From contig NZ_JARXXA010000005.1 of NCBI RefSeq assembly GCF_029892785.1, positions 62,001 through 126,000 of the forward strand: a stretch of DNA of 64,000 nucleotides. The letters run 5' to 3'. The position numbers and the translations under genes were made by a program. The notes below the pieces were generated by a model. It made no database searches, was not told the origin of the DNA, and saw only the letters and a program-made list of their open reading frames with translations. This document shows positions 31,139-39,284 of the stretch, piece after piece. The stretch is from Parabacteroides sp. PH5-46. GTDB lineage: Bacteria; Bacteroidota; Bacteroidia; Bacteroidales; Tannerellaceae. Positions within the stretch are counted from its first letter, which is position 1; every line of letters starts with the position of its first letter.

Positions 31139-31549
31139 ATGAAAAAGATTGTAATATTATTCGTTTTAACGGCTATGCTTTCAAGCTGTGTGACACATCA
31201 AAAGTATAGGGAATATTCAGCTTTTATTGATTACTCTCAGTATATGAAAGAAGGATTCTTTTTAACTGAATCAAACTCTGTTAATTTTGATTACATTCCA
31301 GTAGGGAATGTTTCCTCCTTAATTGTAGGAGGAAAATCAGGAAAGAAAACTATATATGTCAGCCATGACGACGCTTTATGGCTATTATATTCAAAAGCAA
31401 AAGAAATGAAGGCAAATGGAATAATCAATCTAAAATTTACCTATATATCCGGAAATTCATATTCTGATGGATACACAAGTCATGTGGGATACTCTTCTAT
31501 TTCAGTTTCCGGCATGGCAATCAGGAGAAGCGCGGCTAAGACAAGATAG
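31139..31549 (+). CDS. Lipoprotein, possibly prophage cargo
   Basis: 136 residues. Signal peptide with lipobox: [17 protein letters not shown], Cys17 lipidated. The rest ([20 protein letters not shown] ... [20 protein letters not shown]) resembles a small YbjQ-like or heavy-metal-binding type alpha/beta domain, weakly. It is the last gene before host rluF, so it may be either lysogenic conversion cargo or host. Envelope location expected. Confidence 0.65.
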   Translation: MKKIVILFVLTAMLSSCVTHQKYREYSAFIDYSQYMKEGFFLTESNSVNFDYIPVGNVSSLIVGGKSGKKTIYVSHDDALWLLYSKAKEMKANGIINLKFTYISGNSYSDGYTSHVGYSSISVSGMAIRRSAAKTR

Positions 31550-31724
31550 AATACGACTGGTCGATAAATTTGCACTATTTTCGCACTGTTATCGTAAACT
31601 GCTAATATGCAAGGTGAAATGGAATCCCAATAGATCACCGAATAAACAAGCAGTTAAACCCAAGCGTTTAGCTGCTTTTTTCTTGCTTTCACATTTCGTT
31701 GCCAACTATAAATTAATAAACAGG
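31550..31724. other. Prophage-host junction region and rluF leader
   Basis: 175 bases without a gene. A -7-like TAAATTTG lies at 31565-31572, which could start the rluF transcript, but the matching -33 TTTG is missing. The prophage end should lie near here, since 31549 is the last accessory gene and rluF is chromosomal. No repeat partner can be seen because the left end is outside the window. Confidence 0.45.
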
Positions 31725-32591
31725 ATGGAGTATCGATTAAATAAATATATCAGTAGTTCAGGGTTTTGCTCCCGTCGTGAGGCCGACCGTTTTATAGAAG
31801 ATGGAAGAGTTACGATTAATGGTAAGCGGGCGACCGTAGGCATGCGTGTTCTTCCGGGGCAGAAAGTAAAGGTGAACGGCGAACTGATTGAGAATGCCAT
31901 TGAGCCGGTTTACATTGCATTTAATAAACCGGTAGGGGTGGTCAGTACAACCGATCTTCAAGAAAGAGACAATATTGTCAAATTTATTAGCCATGAGCAG
32001 CGCATATTCCCTATCGGACGTTTAGATAAAGATTCGCAGGGATTGATTTTGTTGACTAATGACGGCGATATTGTGAACAAGATACTCCGGGCCGGCAATA
32101 ACCATAAAAAAGAATACCTGGTAAGAGTCAACAAACCGATAACTCAAGAGTTTTTAACCCACATGGCGCAGGGAGTCCCCATATTGGATAGAGTAACCCG
32201 CCGATGTGAGATTGTTGAGATAAACCCACACGTCTTCAGAATAACCCTTATCCAAGGCCTGAACAGACAGATCAGACGTATGTGTGAATATTTTGGTTAC
32301 GAGGTAACTAAGTTGGAGCGTATCCAAGTTATGAACATCAAACTAGGCAATCTGGGACAGGGCAACTGGCGGAATCTTACCGAAGCGGAGTTAGAGAAAC
32401 TCTTCTCTATGCTTGAAGAGTCGGAGAAAACCGCACCTAAGAAAGGTTTTCCCAATAGTAATAAAAAAATCAACAGAGCCCTTGAGCAATCAGATATAAA
32501 GCGCGATTACCGTAAGGCCAACAATGTCTTCAAAAACGAAAAAAAGGCTTCTAAGCCCAAACGAGGAAACACAGGAAGAAGACAAAGATAA
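31725..32591 (+). CDS. rluF: 23S rRNA pseudouridine synthase RluF
   Basis: 288 residues from ATG at 31725 ([20 protein letters not shown]). An upstream frame to 31467 is not coding in character. N-terminal S4 RNA-binding domain (residues 1-60), then the synthase domain with [18 protein letters not shown] giving the catalytic Asp, and [38 protein letters not shown] is typical of RluF, which makes pseudouridine at 2604 in 23S rRNA. A basic C-terminal tail (about 50 residues, RGNTGRRQR) is longer than in E. coli. Confidence 0.93.
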   Translation: MEYRLNKYISSSGFCSRREADRFIEDGRVTINGKRATVGMRVLPGQKVKVNGELIENAIEPVYIAFNKPVGVVSTTDLQERDNIVKFISHEQRIFPIGRLDKDSQGLILLTNDGDIVNKILRAGNNHKKEYLVRVNKPITQEFLTHMAQGVPILDRVTRRCEIVEINPHVFRITLIQGLNRQIRRMCEYFGYEVTKLERIQVMNIKLGNLGQGNWRNLTEAELEKLFSMLEESEKTAPKKGFPNSNKKINRALEQSDIKRDYRKANNVFKNEKKASKPKRGNTGRRQR

Positions 32592-32724
32592 AACCCGTGA
32601 TTTTGTCGATATAATTACACAAACCAGACAACACAAACATCTTATTGTTATAGTTTATTTACCCAAATAAACCTGAAATTTGCCCAAGGAGAAAACAAAT
32701 CTTTGATAGTGAAATAAAAACGAA

Positions 32725-32750
32725 TGCCAAGACTTTCACAAGCCCTGGCA
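32725..32750 (-). terminator. Intrinsic terminator for the QueH-IMPase transcript
   Basis: On the minus strand the RNA folds into an 11-bp stem (TGCCAGGGCTT ... AAGTCTTGGCA with two G-U pairs) around a 4-base loop, followed 5 bases later by TTTTT (plus-strand AAAAA at 32716-32720). Convergent with rluF. Confidence 0.65.
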
Positions 32751-33006
32751 CTCTTTAACCTTTTTGTGTAAAAAATCTCTATAATGGACAAAGATACGCT
32801 ACTCAATCGAAACTGCCATTGATTTATATCAAAAAATTAATTTTGCATGTTTTTTTAGCATTTTATATAAAACAACAACTCTCAATACACAGGTATCTAA
32901 ACCACAGTTATTGTATTTCTTTTACATTTTCCAAACAGCACAACAACAGCAGCACATCACATTGTATACCAAAGCATTAAAGCACATTAAAAATCGCATG
33001 TGTGCA

Positions 33007-33075
33007 ATTTAGAAAACGCATGCATGCTTTTTGCAAATCGCATACATGCGTTTTCTAAATCGTACGCATACGATT
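33007..33075. repeat. Cluster of nested palindromes (locus 1)
   Basis: Arms 33007-33026 and 33041-33060 are inverted repeats of 20 bases with one mismatch (ATTTAGAAAACGCATG core). Next, AATCGTA (33058-33064) and TACGATT (33069-33075) form a second stem followed by T6. A related palindrome (TCGCATGTGTGCAATTT) precedes at about 32993-33010. The units are all variants of CGCAT-N-ATGCG, about 20 bp apart. Confidence 0.8.
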
Positions 33076-33116
33076 TTTTCTCAGTTCATATTTAAAGATT
33101 AAAAAAGAAACTCGTC

Positions 33117-34448
33117 CTATACTAGTCTTTTGAGTATTTCGTCGTGGAGCAAGCCGTTGGTGGCTATTACCTGATGGCCGGATTGCCAGGTGTCGGCTCC
33201 TTGGAAGTCGCTTAACTTTCCACCGGCTTGTTGTAGGATCAGGCCTCCAGCGGCTACGTCCCAAGGGCCTAAGTAGGCTTCGATGCGTGCTTCAAAGCGT
33301 CCGCAGGCTACATAACATAACTCTGCGGCGGCAGAGCCTAACAAACGCAAACCTCCGGCTGTTCCGTATAACTGCTCTACCAGGTCGACGGCTAGAGGTC
33401 GGTATTCGTCAAAAGAGTATGGGAAGCCTAAGGCTATAAAGGCATCATTAATAGTAGAAACCGAAGATACTGTAATTTCTTCTCCGTTCAGAAAAGCTTT
33501 CCCTCCCTTTATCGCATAAAAACATTCATCCCGGCAAACTTCATATACAACACCCAGAAGTATCTCCTGCTCAGTTCGCAGGGCAATACTTACACAATAC
33601 GGGGCCATATTATGAATATAGTTGGAGGTTCCGTCTAAAGGATCCACTACCCAGCAATAGGTTTCGTTGGTATGCGTGGCAGAGCCTTCTTCGGTAATAA
33701 AGCCTGCGCCGGGCAATAAAGCCGAAAGCCTCTCCACCAGATATTGCTCACAGCCTTTATCTACATAGCTCACATAATTATGAGCGCTTTTTTCTTCCAC
33801 GCGTGATGCATCAAACTTCCTTCGTTCTTCTTTCAGAAATTCTCCTGCACTTCTTGCTATCTTTTGTACTTCCTTACAAAGTTGGTTTAGTTCCATTATT
33901 CCTCTGATACTAAATTCGCAGCCACAATATTGTTGGTTGTAAAAATCATTCTCTTTCAGTAGTATACGGCGGCGTTCGCTTAAGCCATCTTTCCGCCAGT
34001 TTTTATCCCAAAATTCTACATTTTCAAACTGTCCGGCAGCCCAATGTCCGGCTTCGGCAATTTGCTCCAGGCTCTTCCAGCGCGAAGAAGCCAGGGTAGT
34101 AGTAAAGCGCCGGATACCTGTTTTCTCGGCCAAAGCTGCCGTAGCCAGCATACGTACTTTAAAGCATTGCAGACATCGCTTTCCCCGTTCCGGTTCCCGC
34201 TCTAATCCGGCAATATCCGCCCGCCACTTATCATGATCATAATCCCCGTCTATAATCTCAATCCCCTTGGACAGAGCAAATCGGCTACATTCTGCCTTCC
34301 GGATATCATACTCCTCCCGGGGAAATATATTCGGATTATAATAAAACAACACCGGAGTCATCCCCTCCCCTAGCAACCATTCAATAATAGCCGCCGAGCA
34401 GGGAGCACAACAGGTATGTAACAATATCTTTTCCATCTCCAGAGACAA
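33117..34448 (-). CDS. QueH-inositol monophosphatase fusion protein
   Basis: 443 residues. Residues 1-184 are QueH (epoxyqueuosine reductase): HTCCAPC (11-17), RCLQC (91-95), YCGC (174-177) carry the cluster and redox cysteines. It completes queuosine in tRNA. Residues 185-443 are an inositol monophosphatase-family domain: VDPLDGTSNY (metal site) and GPWDVAAGG. At the junction the bases read GGAATAATGG: Met185 is a plausible start of a stand-alone phosphatase, and TAATG would be a stop-start overlap in another frame. So this is either a true fusion or two coupled genes merged by an indel. Confidence 0.88.
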   Translation of the reverse strand: MSLEMEKILLHTCCAPCSAAIIEWLLGEGMTPVLFYYNPNIFPREEYDIRKAECSRFALSKGIEIIDGDYDHDKWRADIAGLEREPERGKRCLQCFKVRMLATAALAEKTGIRRFTTTLASSRWKSLEQIAEAGHWAAGQFENVEFWDKNWRKDGLSERRRILLKENDFYNQQYCGCEFSIRGIMELNQLCKEVQKIARSAGEFLKEERRKFDASRVEEKSAHNYVSYVDKGCEQYLVERLSALLPGAGFITEEGSATHTNETYCWVVDPLDGTSNYIHNMAPYCVSIALRTEQEILLGVVYEVCRDECFYAIKGGKAFLNGEEITVSSVSTINDAFIALGFPYSFDEYRPLAVDLVEQLYGTAGGLRLLGSAAAELCYVACGRFEARIEAYLGPWDVAAGGLILQQAGGKLSDFQGADTWQSGHQVIATNGLLHDEILKRLV

Positions 34449-34472
34449 AGATACGCATAAAAAAGGCTTGAA

Positions 34473-36437
34473 TTAAAATTTCATCCGTAAAACCCTGATT
34501 GCGTTTAGTATTGCCAGCAATGATACTCCTACGTCTGCAAAGACAGCTCCCCACAAAGAAGCAATACCTATTGCACCCAGCATTAACACTGCAAGCTTTA
34601 TACCAATGGCCAGACTTATGTTCTGCATGACAATCCGGCGGGTTGCCTTTCCTATTCTGATTGCTGTTGCTATCCGGCTGGGTTGATCGGTCTGTATGAT
34701 TACGTCTGCTGTTTCGATGGCCACATCGCTACCCAATCCACCCATAGCTATACCTATGTCGCTCATAGCAAGAACGGGAGCATCATTTATTCCGTCGCCC
34801 ACAAATGCAATGTTGTTTGACAAATCAGATTTCAATCGCTCTACATAGTCTACCTTCCCTTCAGGAAGCAGATCACCATAAGCCTGAGTGATATTTAGTT
34901 TTGCGGCCAACTCTGATACGATAGCCTGTTTATCACCGGATAGCATCACGATATTTTTGATACCCGTCTCCCTCAAAGCAGCTACAGCTATAGCAGCATC
35001 TACCTTAGGAGCATCCGCCACAAGGATATACCCGGCATATATCCCTTCGATTGCACATACAACAGTTGTTTCAGGTATAGCGGCTATTTCAGGCGGGAAC
35101 TCAACCTTGTTCTGCATTAATAATTGAAGATTGCCCACCAATACTGTTTTATTATTAATGGATGCCTGCAATCCCTGTCCTGCGATTTCATTTACATGCT
35201 CTGGCTTACTAACTTCAATATTTTGCTGATTGGCATATTCTACAATGGCTTTAGCTATGGGGTGCGTACTTTGGGATTCTGCTGATACAACCGTATGTAT
35301 CAGGTCTGTTTCATTCATATGATTGGCTGACACCACCTTCTGAACGCTGAATACGCCTTGTGTCAATGTACCTGTTTTATCCATCACTACTGTATTTACT
35401 TTCGTAATGGCTTCCAGATAGTTACTTCCCTTAAACAGAATACCTTTCCTTGATGCAGCCCCGATACCGCCAAAATACCCAAGAGGAATATTAATTACCA
35501 ATGCACACGGACAGGATATGACCAAAAATACAAGTCCACGATAAATCCAATCATAAAAAACATAATTGAATGTAGGGTTAATAGCTGAATAAACGTAGGG
35601 TAACAAGACGATCAGGACCGCCAACACAGCTACTATCGGAGTATATATCCGGGCGAATTTTCGTATGAAACGTTCTGTGGGAGCCTTCTTCTCTGTGGCA
35701 TTCTGAACAAGATCTAGAATGCGGGATAAAGCGCTCATCCCAAACGGTTTTGTCACTTCAATTCTTGATACATTATTTGTCAGGATCATTCCGGCAAGGA
35801 CTTCTTCACCTTTCCGTATTGTTCGGGGAACACTCTCTCCGGTTAATGCCGAAGTGTTGAAAGAGGCCGACTCATTCTGCAAAATCCCGTCAAGAGGCAC
35901 TCTTTCACCTACCTTTACTTCTACTATATCGCCTATATTTACAAGCTCCGGCGAAAGCGTTTCGGTTTTATCATCCTTAATAACTGTCGCTGTTTCAGGC
36001 CGTACGTCAAGTAAGGCACTGATACTCTTTTGCGCACGGTTCACTGCACTATCCTGAAATAGCTCACCAACCGTATAAAATAGCATTACAGCAACTCCTT
36101 CGGGGTATTCTCCGATAAGAAATGCTCCGATAGTTGCTATACCCATTAAGCTGAACTCGTTGAAAAAATCTTTCTTAATCGACTCCCTAAATGCCTCTTT
36201 CAAAACAGGTAAGCCTACAGGTATGTAAGCTGCCAGATACCATATCAGACGTATATAACCGCTAAACAACTCTAACTTAAATACATTATCAAGTAATAGC
36301 CCTGTTACAAGAAGAATAAAACTGACGGATGCAGGAAAATACTTTCCCCATGCAGATGATTGAGCACCCGGATGTGAATGACCGCAACAGCCGCTTGTAT
36401 GCTCTGCTGCTGGGCTGCATTGAGATATCTTTGCCAT
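34473..36437 (-). CDS. Heavy-metal P-type ATPase (Zn/Cd/Pb exporter, ZntA/CadA-like)
   Basis: 654 residues from Met at 36437 (MAKISQCSPAAEHTSGCCGH); an ATG at 36449 adds 4. Short metal-binding N-terminus (CCGHSH) in place of a full HMA domain. Membrane CPC motif (ISCPCALVINIP, about residue 310), phosphorylation DKTGTLT (about 352), nucleotide HP motif (STHPIAKAI), hinge GDGINDAP (about 547). Exports divalent soft metals across the inner membrane. It lies 83 bases downstream of the Fur-family gene, likely its regulator. Confidence 0.92.
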   Translation of the reverse strand: MAKISQCSPAAEHTSGCCGHSHPGAQSSAWGKYFPASVSFILLVTGLLLDNVFKLELFSGYIRLIWYLAAYIPVGLPVLKEAFRESIKKDFFNEFSLMGIATIGAFLIGEYPEGVAVMLFYTVGELFQDSAVNRAQKSISALLDVRPETATVIKDDKTETLSPELVNIGDIVEVKVGERVPLDGILQNESASFNTSALTGESVPRTIRKGEEVLAGMILTNNVSRIEVTKPFGMSALSRILDLVQNATEKKAPTERFIRKFARIYTPIVAVLAVLIVLLPYVYSAINPTFNYVFYDWIYRGLVFLVISCPCALVINIPLGYFGGIGAASRKGILFKGSNYLEAITKVNTVVMDKTGTLTQGVFSVQKVVSANHMNETDLIHTVVSAESQSTHPIAKAIVEYANQQNIEVSKPEHVNEIAGQGLQASINNKTVLVGNLQLLMQNKVEFPPEIAAIPETTVVCAIEGIYAGYILVADAPKVDAAIAVAALRETGIKNIVMLSGDKQAIVSELAAKLNITQAYGDLLPEGKVDYVERLKSDLSNNIAFVGDGINDAPVLAMSDIGIAMGGLGSDVAIETADVIIQTDQPSRIATAIRIGKATRRIVMQNISLAIGIKLAVLMLGAIGIASLWGAVFADVGVSLLAILNAIRVLRMKF

Positions 36438-36520
36438 AACTGAATACAAGTTAAATCGTTATTATTTACAGCAAAGGTAGAGGGGTATTTCTGCAACCAG
36501 GTTGCAAAGATTGAAATCAA

Positions 36521-36940
36521 TTACTCCGCAAACTTGGAACAGTTGTCACACAAGCCTTTCATAACGAAATTCACACTCTCCAGAAGAAACTTGTCCGGGA
36601 GTTTCACAGATGGGACAGGGATACTCTCCAAACAGAATGTTTTCTGGCAGCGGCTGCATTTAAAATGAACATGCAGTTCACCAATGGAGCACATGCATTC
36701 GTCACTGCAAACAGAGTATTTTATGGAGCCGGAACCATCGTCAATACTATGTATCAACAAGTTTTCGTGAAATAAGGTTATTGTCCTGAAAAGAGTCGAT
36801 TTATCTACGGTTTCCAATACCGTTTCAAGATCAGTCAAGCTAAAAGCTTGCGGATAATCAAGCATAGCTCTGAATATAAGTAATCGAACTGCCGTTGGCT
36901 TTATATTTCTTGCTAATAATCTCTCTTCTAATGTCTTCAT
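36521..36940 (-). CDS. Fur-family metal-responsive regulator
   Basis: 139 residues from ATG at 36940 (MKTLEERLLARNIKPTAVRL); an upstream ATG at 36988 adds an improbable hydrophobic leader. Winged-helix N-domain (KPTAVRLLIFRAMLDYPQAF, KSTLFRTITLFHENLLIHS) and C-domain with HVHFKCSRCQKTFCLES (His and CxxC) plus GLCDNCSK. Both CxxC pairs bind structural zinc as in Fur/Zur/PerR. Being upstream of a Zn/Cd-type ATPase it probably senses zinc or related metals. A -7-like TATCTTTG (minus strand, 36966-36973) lies 26 bases before the start. Confidence 0.88.
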   Translation of the reverse strand: MKTLEERLLARNIKPTAVRLLIFRAMLDYPQAFSLTDLETVLETVDKSTLFRTITLFHENLLIHSIDDGSGSIKYSVCSDECMCSIGELHVHFKCSRCQKTFCLESIPVPSVKLPDKFLLESVNFVMKGLCDNCSKFAE

Positions 36941-37113
36941 CTCAATCAAAACAATAATTATACAACAAAGATAACATCCAACAAGCAATTATACCCAATC
37001 TTCACTGAAGAAAGCATATTTTTTCAGACCTTATCGGTGAAGCCGTGCCGCAACAAACTGGCTGACAAATAAAAGAATTCGCTATTAATATGCAATTTAT
37101 TGGTAAAAAAATA

Positions 37114-37121
37114 TACCTTTG
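37114..37121 (+). promoter_or_regulatory. -7 box of the HU-type gene
   Basis: TACCTTTG, followed by CAGC, fits the Bacteroidales -7 consensus TAnnTTTG. A clear -33 TTTG at the usual distance is missing, so the promoter may be weak or need an activator. Transcription would start near 37128, just before the 28-bp inverted repeat. Confidence 0.55.
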
Positions 37122-37132
37122 CAGCCGATTAA

Positions 37133-37228
37133 AGAATCGCGCCACATATGTCACGCGATCGATTCACAATTGTGGTTCGATCCTTTTACATTTGTGGTTT
37201 GATCGCGTGACATATGTGGCGCGATTCT
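37133..37228. repeat. Large perfect inverted repeat in the 5' leader (locus 2)
   Basis: Left arm 37133-37160 and right arm 37201-37228 are perfect 28-bp inverted repeats (each includes CACATATGTC or its complement and GCGATC). The 40-base loop carries further palindromes (CACAATTGTGG at about 37166). It is unlike a terminator (no T run; it lies between divergent genes). Similar multi-palindrome clusters occur at 33007-33075 and 50556-50637. Confidence 0.9.
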
Positions 37229-37281
37229 CTGATGATGATTTCAATAGATAGTTATTATAATACATATTAAAACTGAACGCT

Positions 37282-37905
37282 ATGAGTTTAAAATTTACGT
37301 TACACGAAACACCTGCTCCCAAGGGCAGGGAAGAGAAGCCGGGAAGACATGCCCGGGTGGTTCACGACGAAACGGTAGGGATGGAAAAGTTATGTAAGCT
37401 GGTGTCTGCCAGCAGTTCTTTTTCGTCGGCCGATGTCAAAGGGATACTGGAAGCCTTTAATTTCTGGATGGGTTTTTACATGAAAGGGGGAAGCATCATC
37501 AAACTAGAGGGGCTGGGGCATTTTTATCCTACCCTGAAAAGCAAAGCGTATAAAGACGAAAAGGGTCGGAAAAGAATCCGGATAGAGGTTGATACAGTGG
37601 GCTTCCGCTGCGCTCCCGAGTTAAAAGATAAAATTCGCCTGGCAACACTTGAACAAGAAAGGCGTCCGAGGGTAAAGAAGTTTACTCCCGAAGAGCGGCA
37701 GAAACGCATCCTGAAATACTTGGAATCAAATCATTATGCTAATTGTCGCACCATTATGGGGCTAAACACCTGCGGACAGCAGATAGCTCTGAGAGACCTC
37801 CGCACCCTAGCCGCCAAGGGGGATATAACCCGGATCGGAAACGCGCGGCAAACACTCTATGTACTACCCTTTGCAGCTACGGTACAAACAAATTCACTTT
37901 TTTAG
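37282..37905 (+). CDS. HU-type DNA-binding protein with C-terminal winged helix
   Basis: 207 residues. Residues about 20-130 form the Bacteroidales HU-HIG domain (HDETVGMEKLCKLVSASSSF, GGSIIKLEGLGHFYPTLKSK, beta arm IRIEVDTVGFRCAPELK). Residues 140-195 add a winged-helix-like segment (PEERQKRILKYLESNHYANC, ALRDLRTLAAKGDITRIGN). Nucleoid-associated or regulatory DNA-binding role. Its transcript likely carries the large hairpin. Confidence 0.85.
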   Translation: MSLKFTLHETPAPKGREEKPGRHARVVHDETVGMEKLCKLVSASSSFSSADVKGILEAFNFWMGFYMKGGSIIKLEGLGHFYPTLKSKAYKDEKGRKRIRIEVDTVGFRCAPELKDKIRLATLEQERRPRVKKFTPEERQKRILKYLESNHYANCRTIMGLNTCGQQIALRDLRTLAAKGDITRIGNARQTLYVLPFAATVQTNSLF

Positions 37906-37954
37906 TGAATTTGTTAAATAAAAGCATTATCTTTGGAACAGCAAACATGAGGTT

Positions 37955-38275
37955 ATGATTGTGAAATTCGGTAAAAAATATCTTTCAGAGTTATATTATA
38001 ACGGAAAGTGTAGAGAGAAGAAATACCGCTTTCAGCCTAATGTTATAACAAGCTACAAAAGGCGCATTGACACATTGAATGACTCTTCGGGAATTGAGGC
38101 TCTATATCGTATTAATTCACTTCATTATGAGGTATTACAGGGCGACAAAAAGGGGTTGTCTTCTATACGCGTCAATGATCAATACCGGATAGAGTTTGAA
38201 GTATCAAAAAACGAAGAAGACGAGATAATCGTTACTGTTTGTACTATAATTGAATTGTCGAATCATTATAAATAA
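37955..38275 (+). CDS. higB: HigB-like toxin
   Basis: 106 residues. RelE-superfamily fold: YNGKCREKKYRFQPNVITSY, then ALYRINSLHYEVLQGDKKGL, then SSIRVNDQYRIEFEVSK, the SIRVNDQ-x-R-I-x-F pattern of HigB toxins (ribosome-dependent mRNA endonuclease). It starts 49 bases after the HU-type gene and is followed by higA after 5 bases, in the toxin-first order typical of HigBA. Confidence 0.88.
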   Translation: MIVKFGKKYLSELYYNGKCREKKYRFQPNVITSYKRRIDTLNDSSGIEALYRINSLHYEVLQGDKKGLSSIRVNDQYRIEFEVSKNEEDEIIVTVCTIIELSNHYK

Positions 38276-38280
38276 AGGCT

Positions 38281-38592
38281 ATGGGAAATTTAGGATATCC
38301 ATTCACACCTACACATCCGGGTGAAATACTGAAAGAAGAGATAGAATACAGGGGAATTTCTCAAAAAGAACTGGCCCGGCAAATAGGCGTGTCATACACT
38401 ATGTTTAACGAAATATTAAACGCAAAGCGCCCTGTAACGGCGAGTATTGCTTTAATGTTTGAGGCTTCCTTAGGAATTGAAGCCGAGATGTTAGTCAATA
38501 TGCAGGCACGGTATAACATGCAATTAGCTAGAAAAGACAAAAAATTACTCTCTCGTTTTGAAGAAATAAGAAAAGCAACCGCTATCCTGTAA
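38281..38592 (+). CDS. higA: HigA-like antitoxin
   Basis: 103 residues. Start HPGEILKEEIEYRGISQKEL, then ARQIGVSYTMFNEILNAKRP, is the XRE-type HTH of HigA antitoxins (P-x-H-P-G-E-I-L). The C-terminal part (LGIEAEMLVNMQARYNMQLA) is typical for the family. It neutralises HigB and represses the operon. An inverted repeat for its operator was not clear in the 49 bases upstream of higB. Confidence 0.9.
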   Translation: MGNLGYPFTPTHPGEILKEEIEYRGISQKELARQIGVSYTMFNEILNAKRPVTASIALMFEASLGIEAEMLVNMQARYNMQLARKDKKLLSRFEEIRKATAIL

Positions 38593-38672
38593 AATTCAAT
38601 TAAACGATAATAAAGAAACTGAAATAGGGTATTAATAAGCCGAAAACTACTTTCTTTGTGGGGAATAGTTGA

Positions 38673-39197
38673 ATGATAACTTATATGGGTGCTTTTACTT
38701 CGGAGGAGTTTGAACAGTGTTTTAAGGATTTTTATCAGCCTTTATGCCTGTTTGCTCTTCGTTATACGGACCAGGTAGATGATGCAGAGGATGTTGTACA
38801 ACAAACCTTTGCTGATATATGGGACAAGCGTACCACCATAGGGCAGATCAATAACCTGAAGGCCTATCTCTACCGCTCAGTAAGGAATCGTTCGCTCTCT
38901 CTTTCTGTCAAGCAGCAAGATCATCAAATAATAGATACTCTTCCCGATGTGGAGGATACTTCCCTCGACGAACAGATACATTGCGCCGAGCGGGATGCCC
39001 GTTTGTGGAATGAGATAGACAGGCTTCCCCCCGAGCGGAAGAAGATATTTCTGCTATCTAAGCGGGATGGGCTTAAATATAAGGAGATTGCCGAAGAGCT
39101 GAATATCTCTGTCAAAACGGTGGAAAACCAGATAGGGAAAGCCCTTAAATCGCTGAAGGAAACAGCGATTCGCATTTATACTTTCTTTTTCGGATAA
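38673..39197 (+). CDS. ECF sigma factor (sigma-70 family, FecI-like)
   Basis: 174 residues. Region 2: QCFKDFYQPLCLFALRYTDQ, then DDAEDVVQQTFADIWDKRTT. Region 4: LPPERKKIFLLSKRDGLKYK, then EIAEELNISVKTVENQIGKA. An alternative start at 38685 (MGAFTSEEF) is possible. It heads a five-gene locus with FecR (40013) and a TonB receptor (40872), so it is a surface-signalling sigma factor activated through the receptor and FecR. Confidence 0.93.
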   Translation: MITYMGAFTSEEFEQCFKDFYQPLCLFALRYTDQVDDAEDVVQQTFADIWDKRTTIGQINNLKAYLYRSVRNRSLSLSVKQQDHQIIDTLPDVEDTSLDEQIHCAERDARLWNEIDRLPPERKKIFLLSKRDGLKYKEIAEELNISVKTVENQIGKALKSLKETAIRIYTFFFG

Positions 39198-39284
39198 AAA
39201 AAATAATATCCGGATAGGGGTTTTTTGACGTTTCCGAGTCTTACTAGTGAAACGAAATTAAAATCATTAACAAAGAAAGTAGAG

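Larger units (their letters stand above)
32592..33116. other. 525-base intergenic region between convergent genes
   Basis: No reading frame supported. It holds a minus-strand terminator (32725-32750) and a cluster of nested palindromes (about 32990-33075). The remainder is AT-rich with A/C-rich stretches (near 32870-32960) and no clear promoter. Confidence 0.7.
36941..37281. other. 341-base divergent region fur / HU-type gene
   Basis: No gene. Contains the minus-strand -7-like box for fur (36966-36973), the plus-strand -7 box for the HU-type gene (37114-37121), and a very large hairpin (37133-37228) within the 5' leader of the latter. Confidence 0.7.

Noticed and set aside
31467-31724. N-terminal extension of rluF to 31467
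   Set aside because: The extension is not RluF-like, overlaps the lipoprotein gene in another frame, and the S4 domain begins at Met 31725.
32941-33060. Possible small RNA in the rluF / QueH intergenic region
   Set aside because: Palindromes are clear, but no promoter of Bacteroidales form was found to drive a transcript.
36941-36988. Upstream start of the Fur-family gene at 36988
   Set aside because: Would add a hydrophobic Cys-containing leader across the promoter-like TATCTTTG. Fur proteins start near MKTLEERL.
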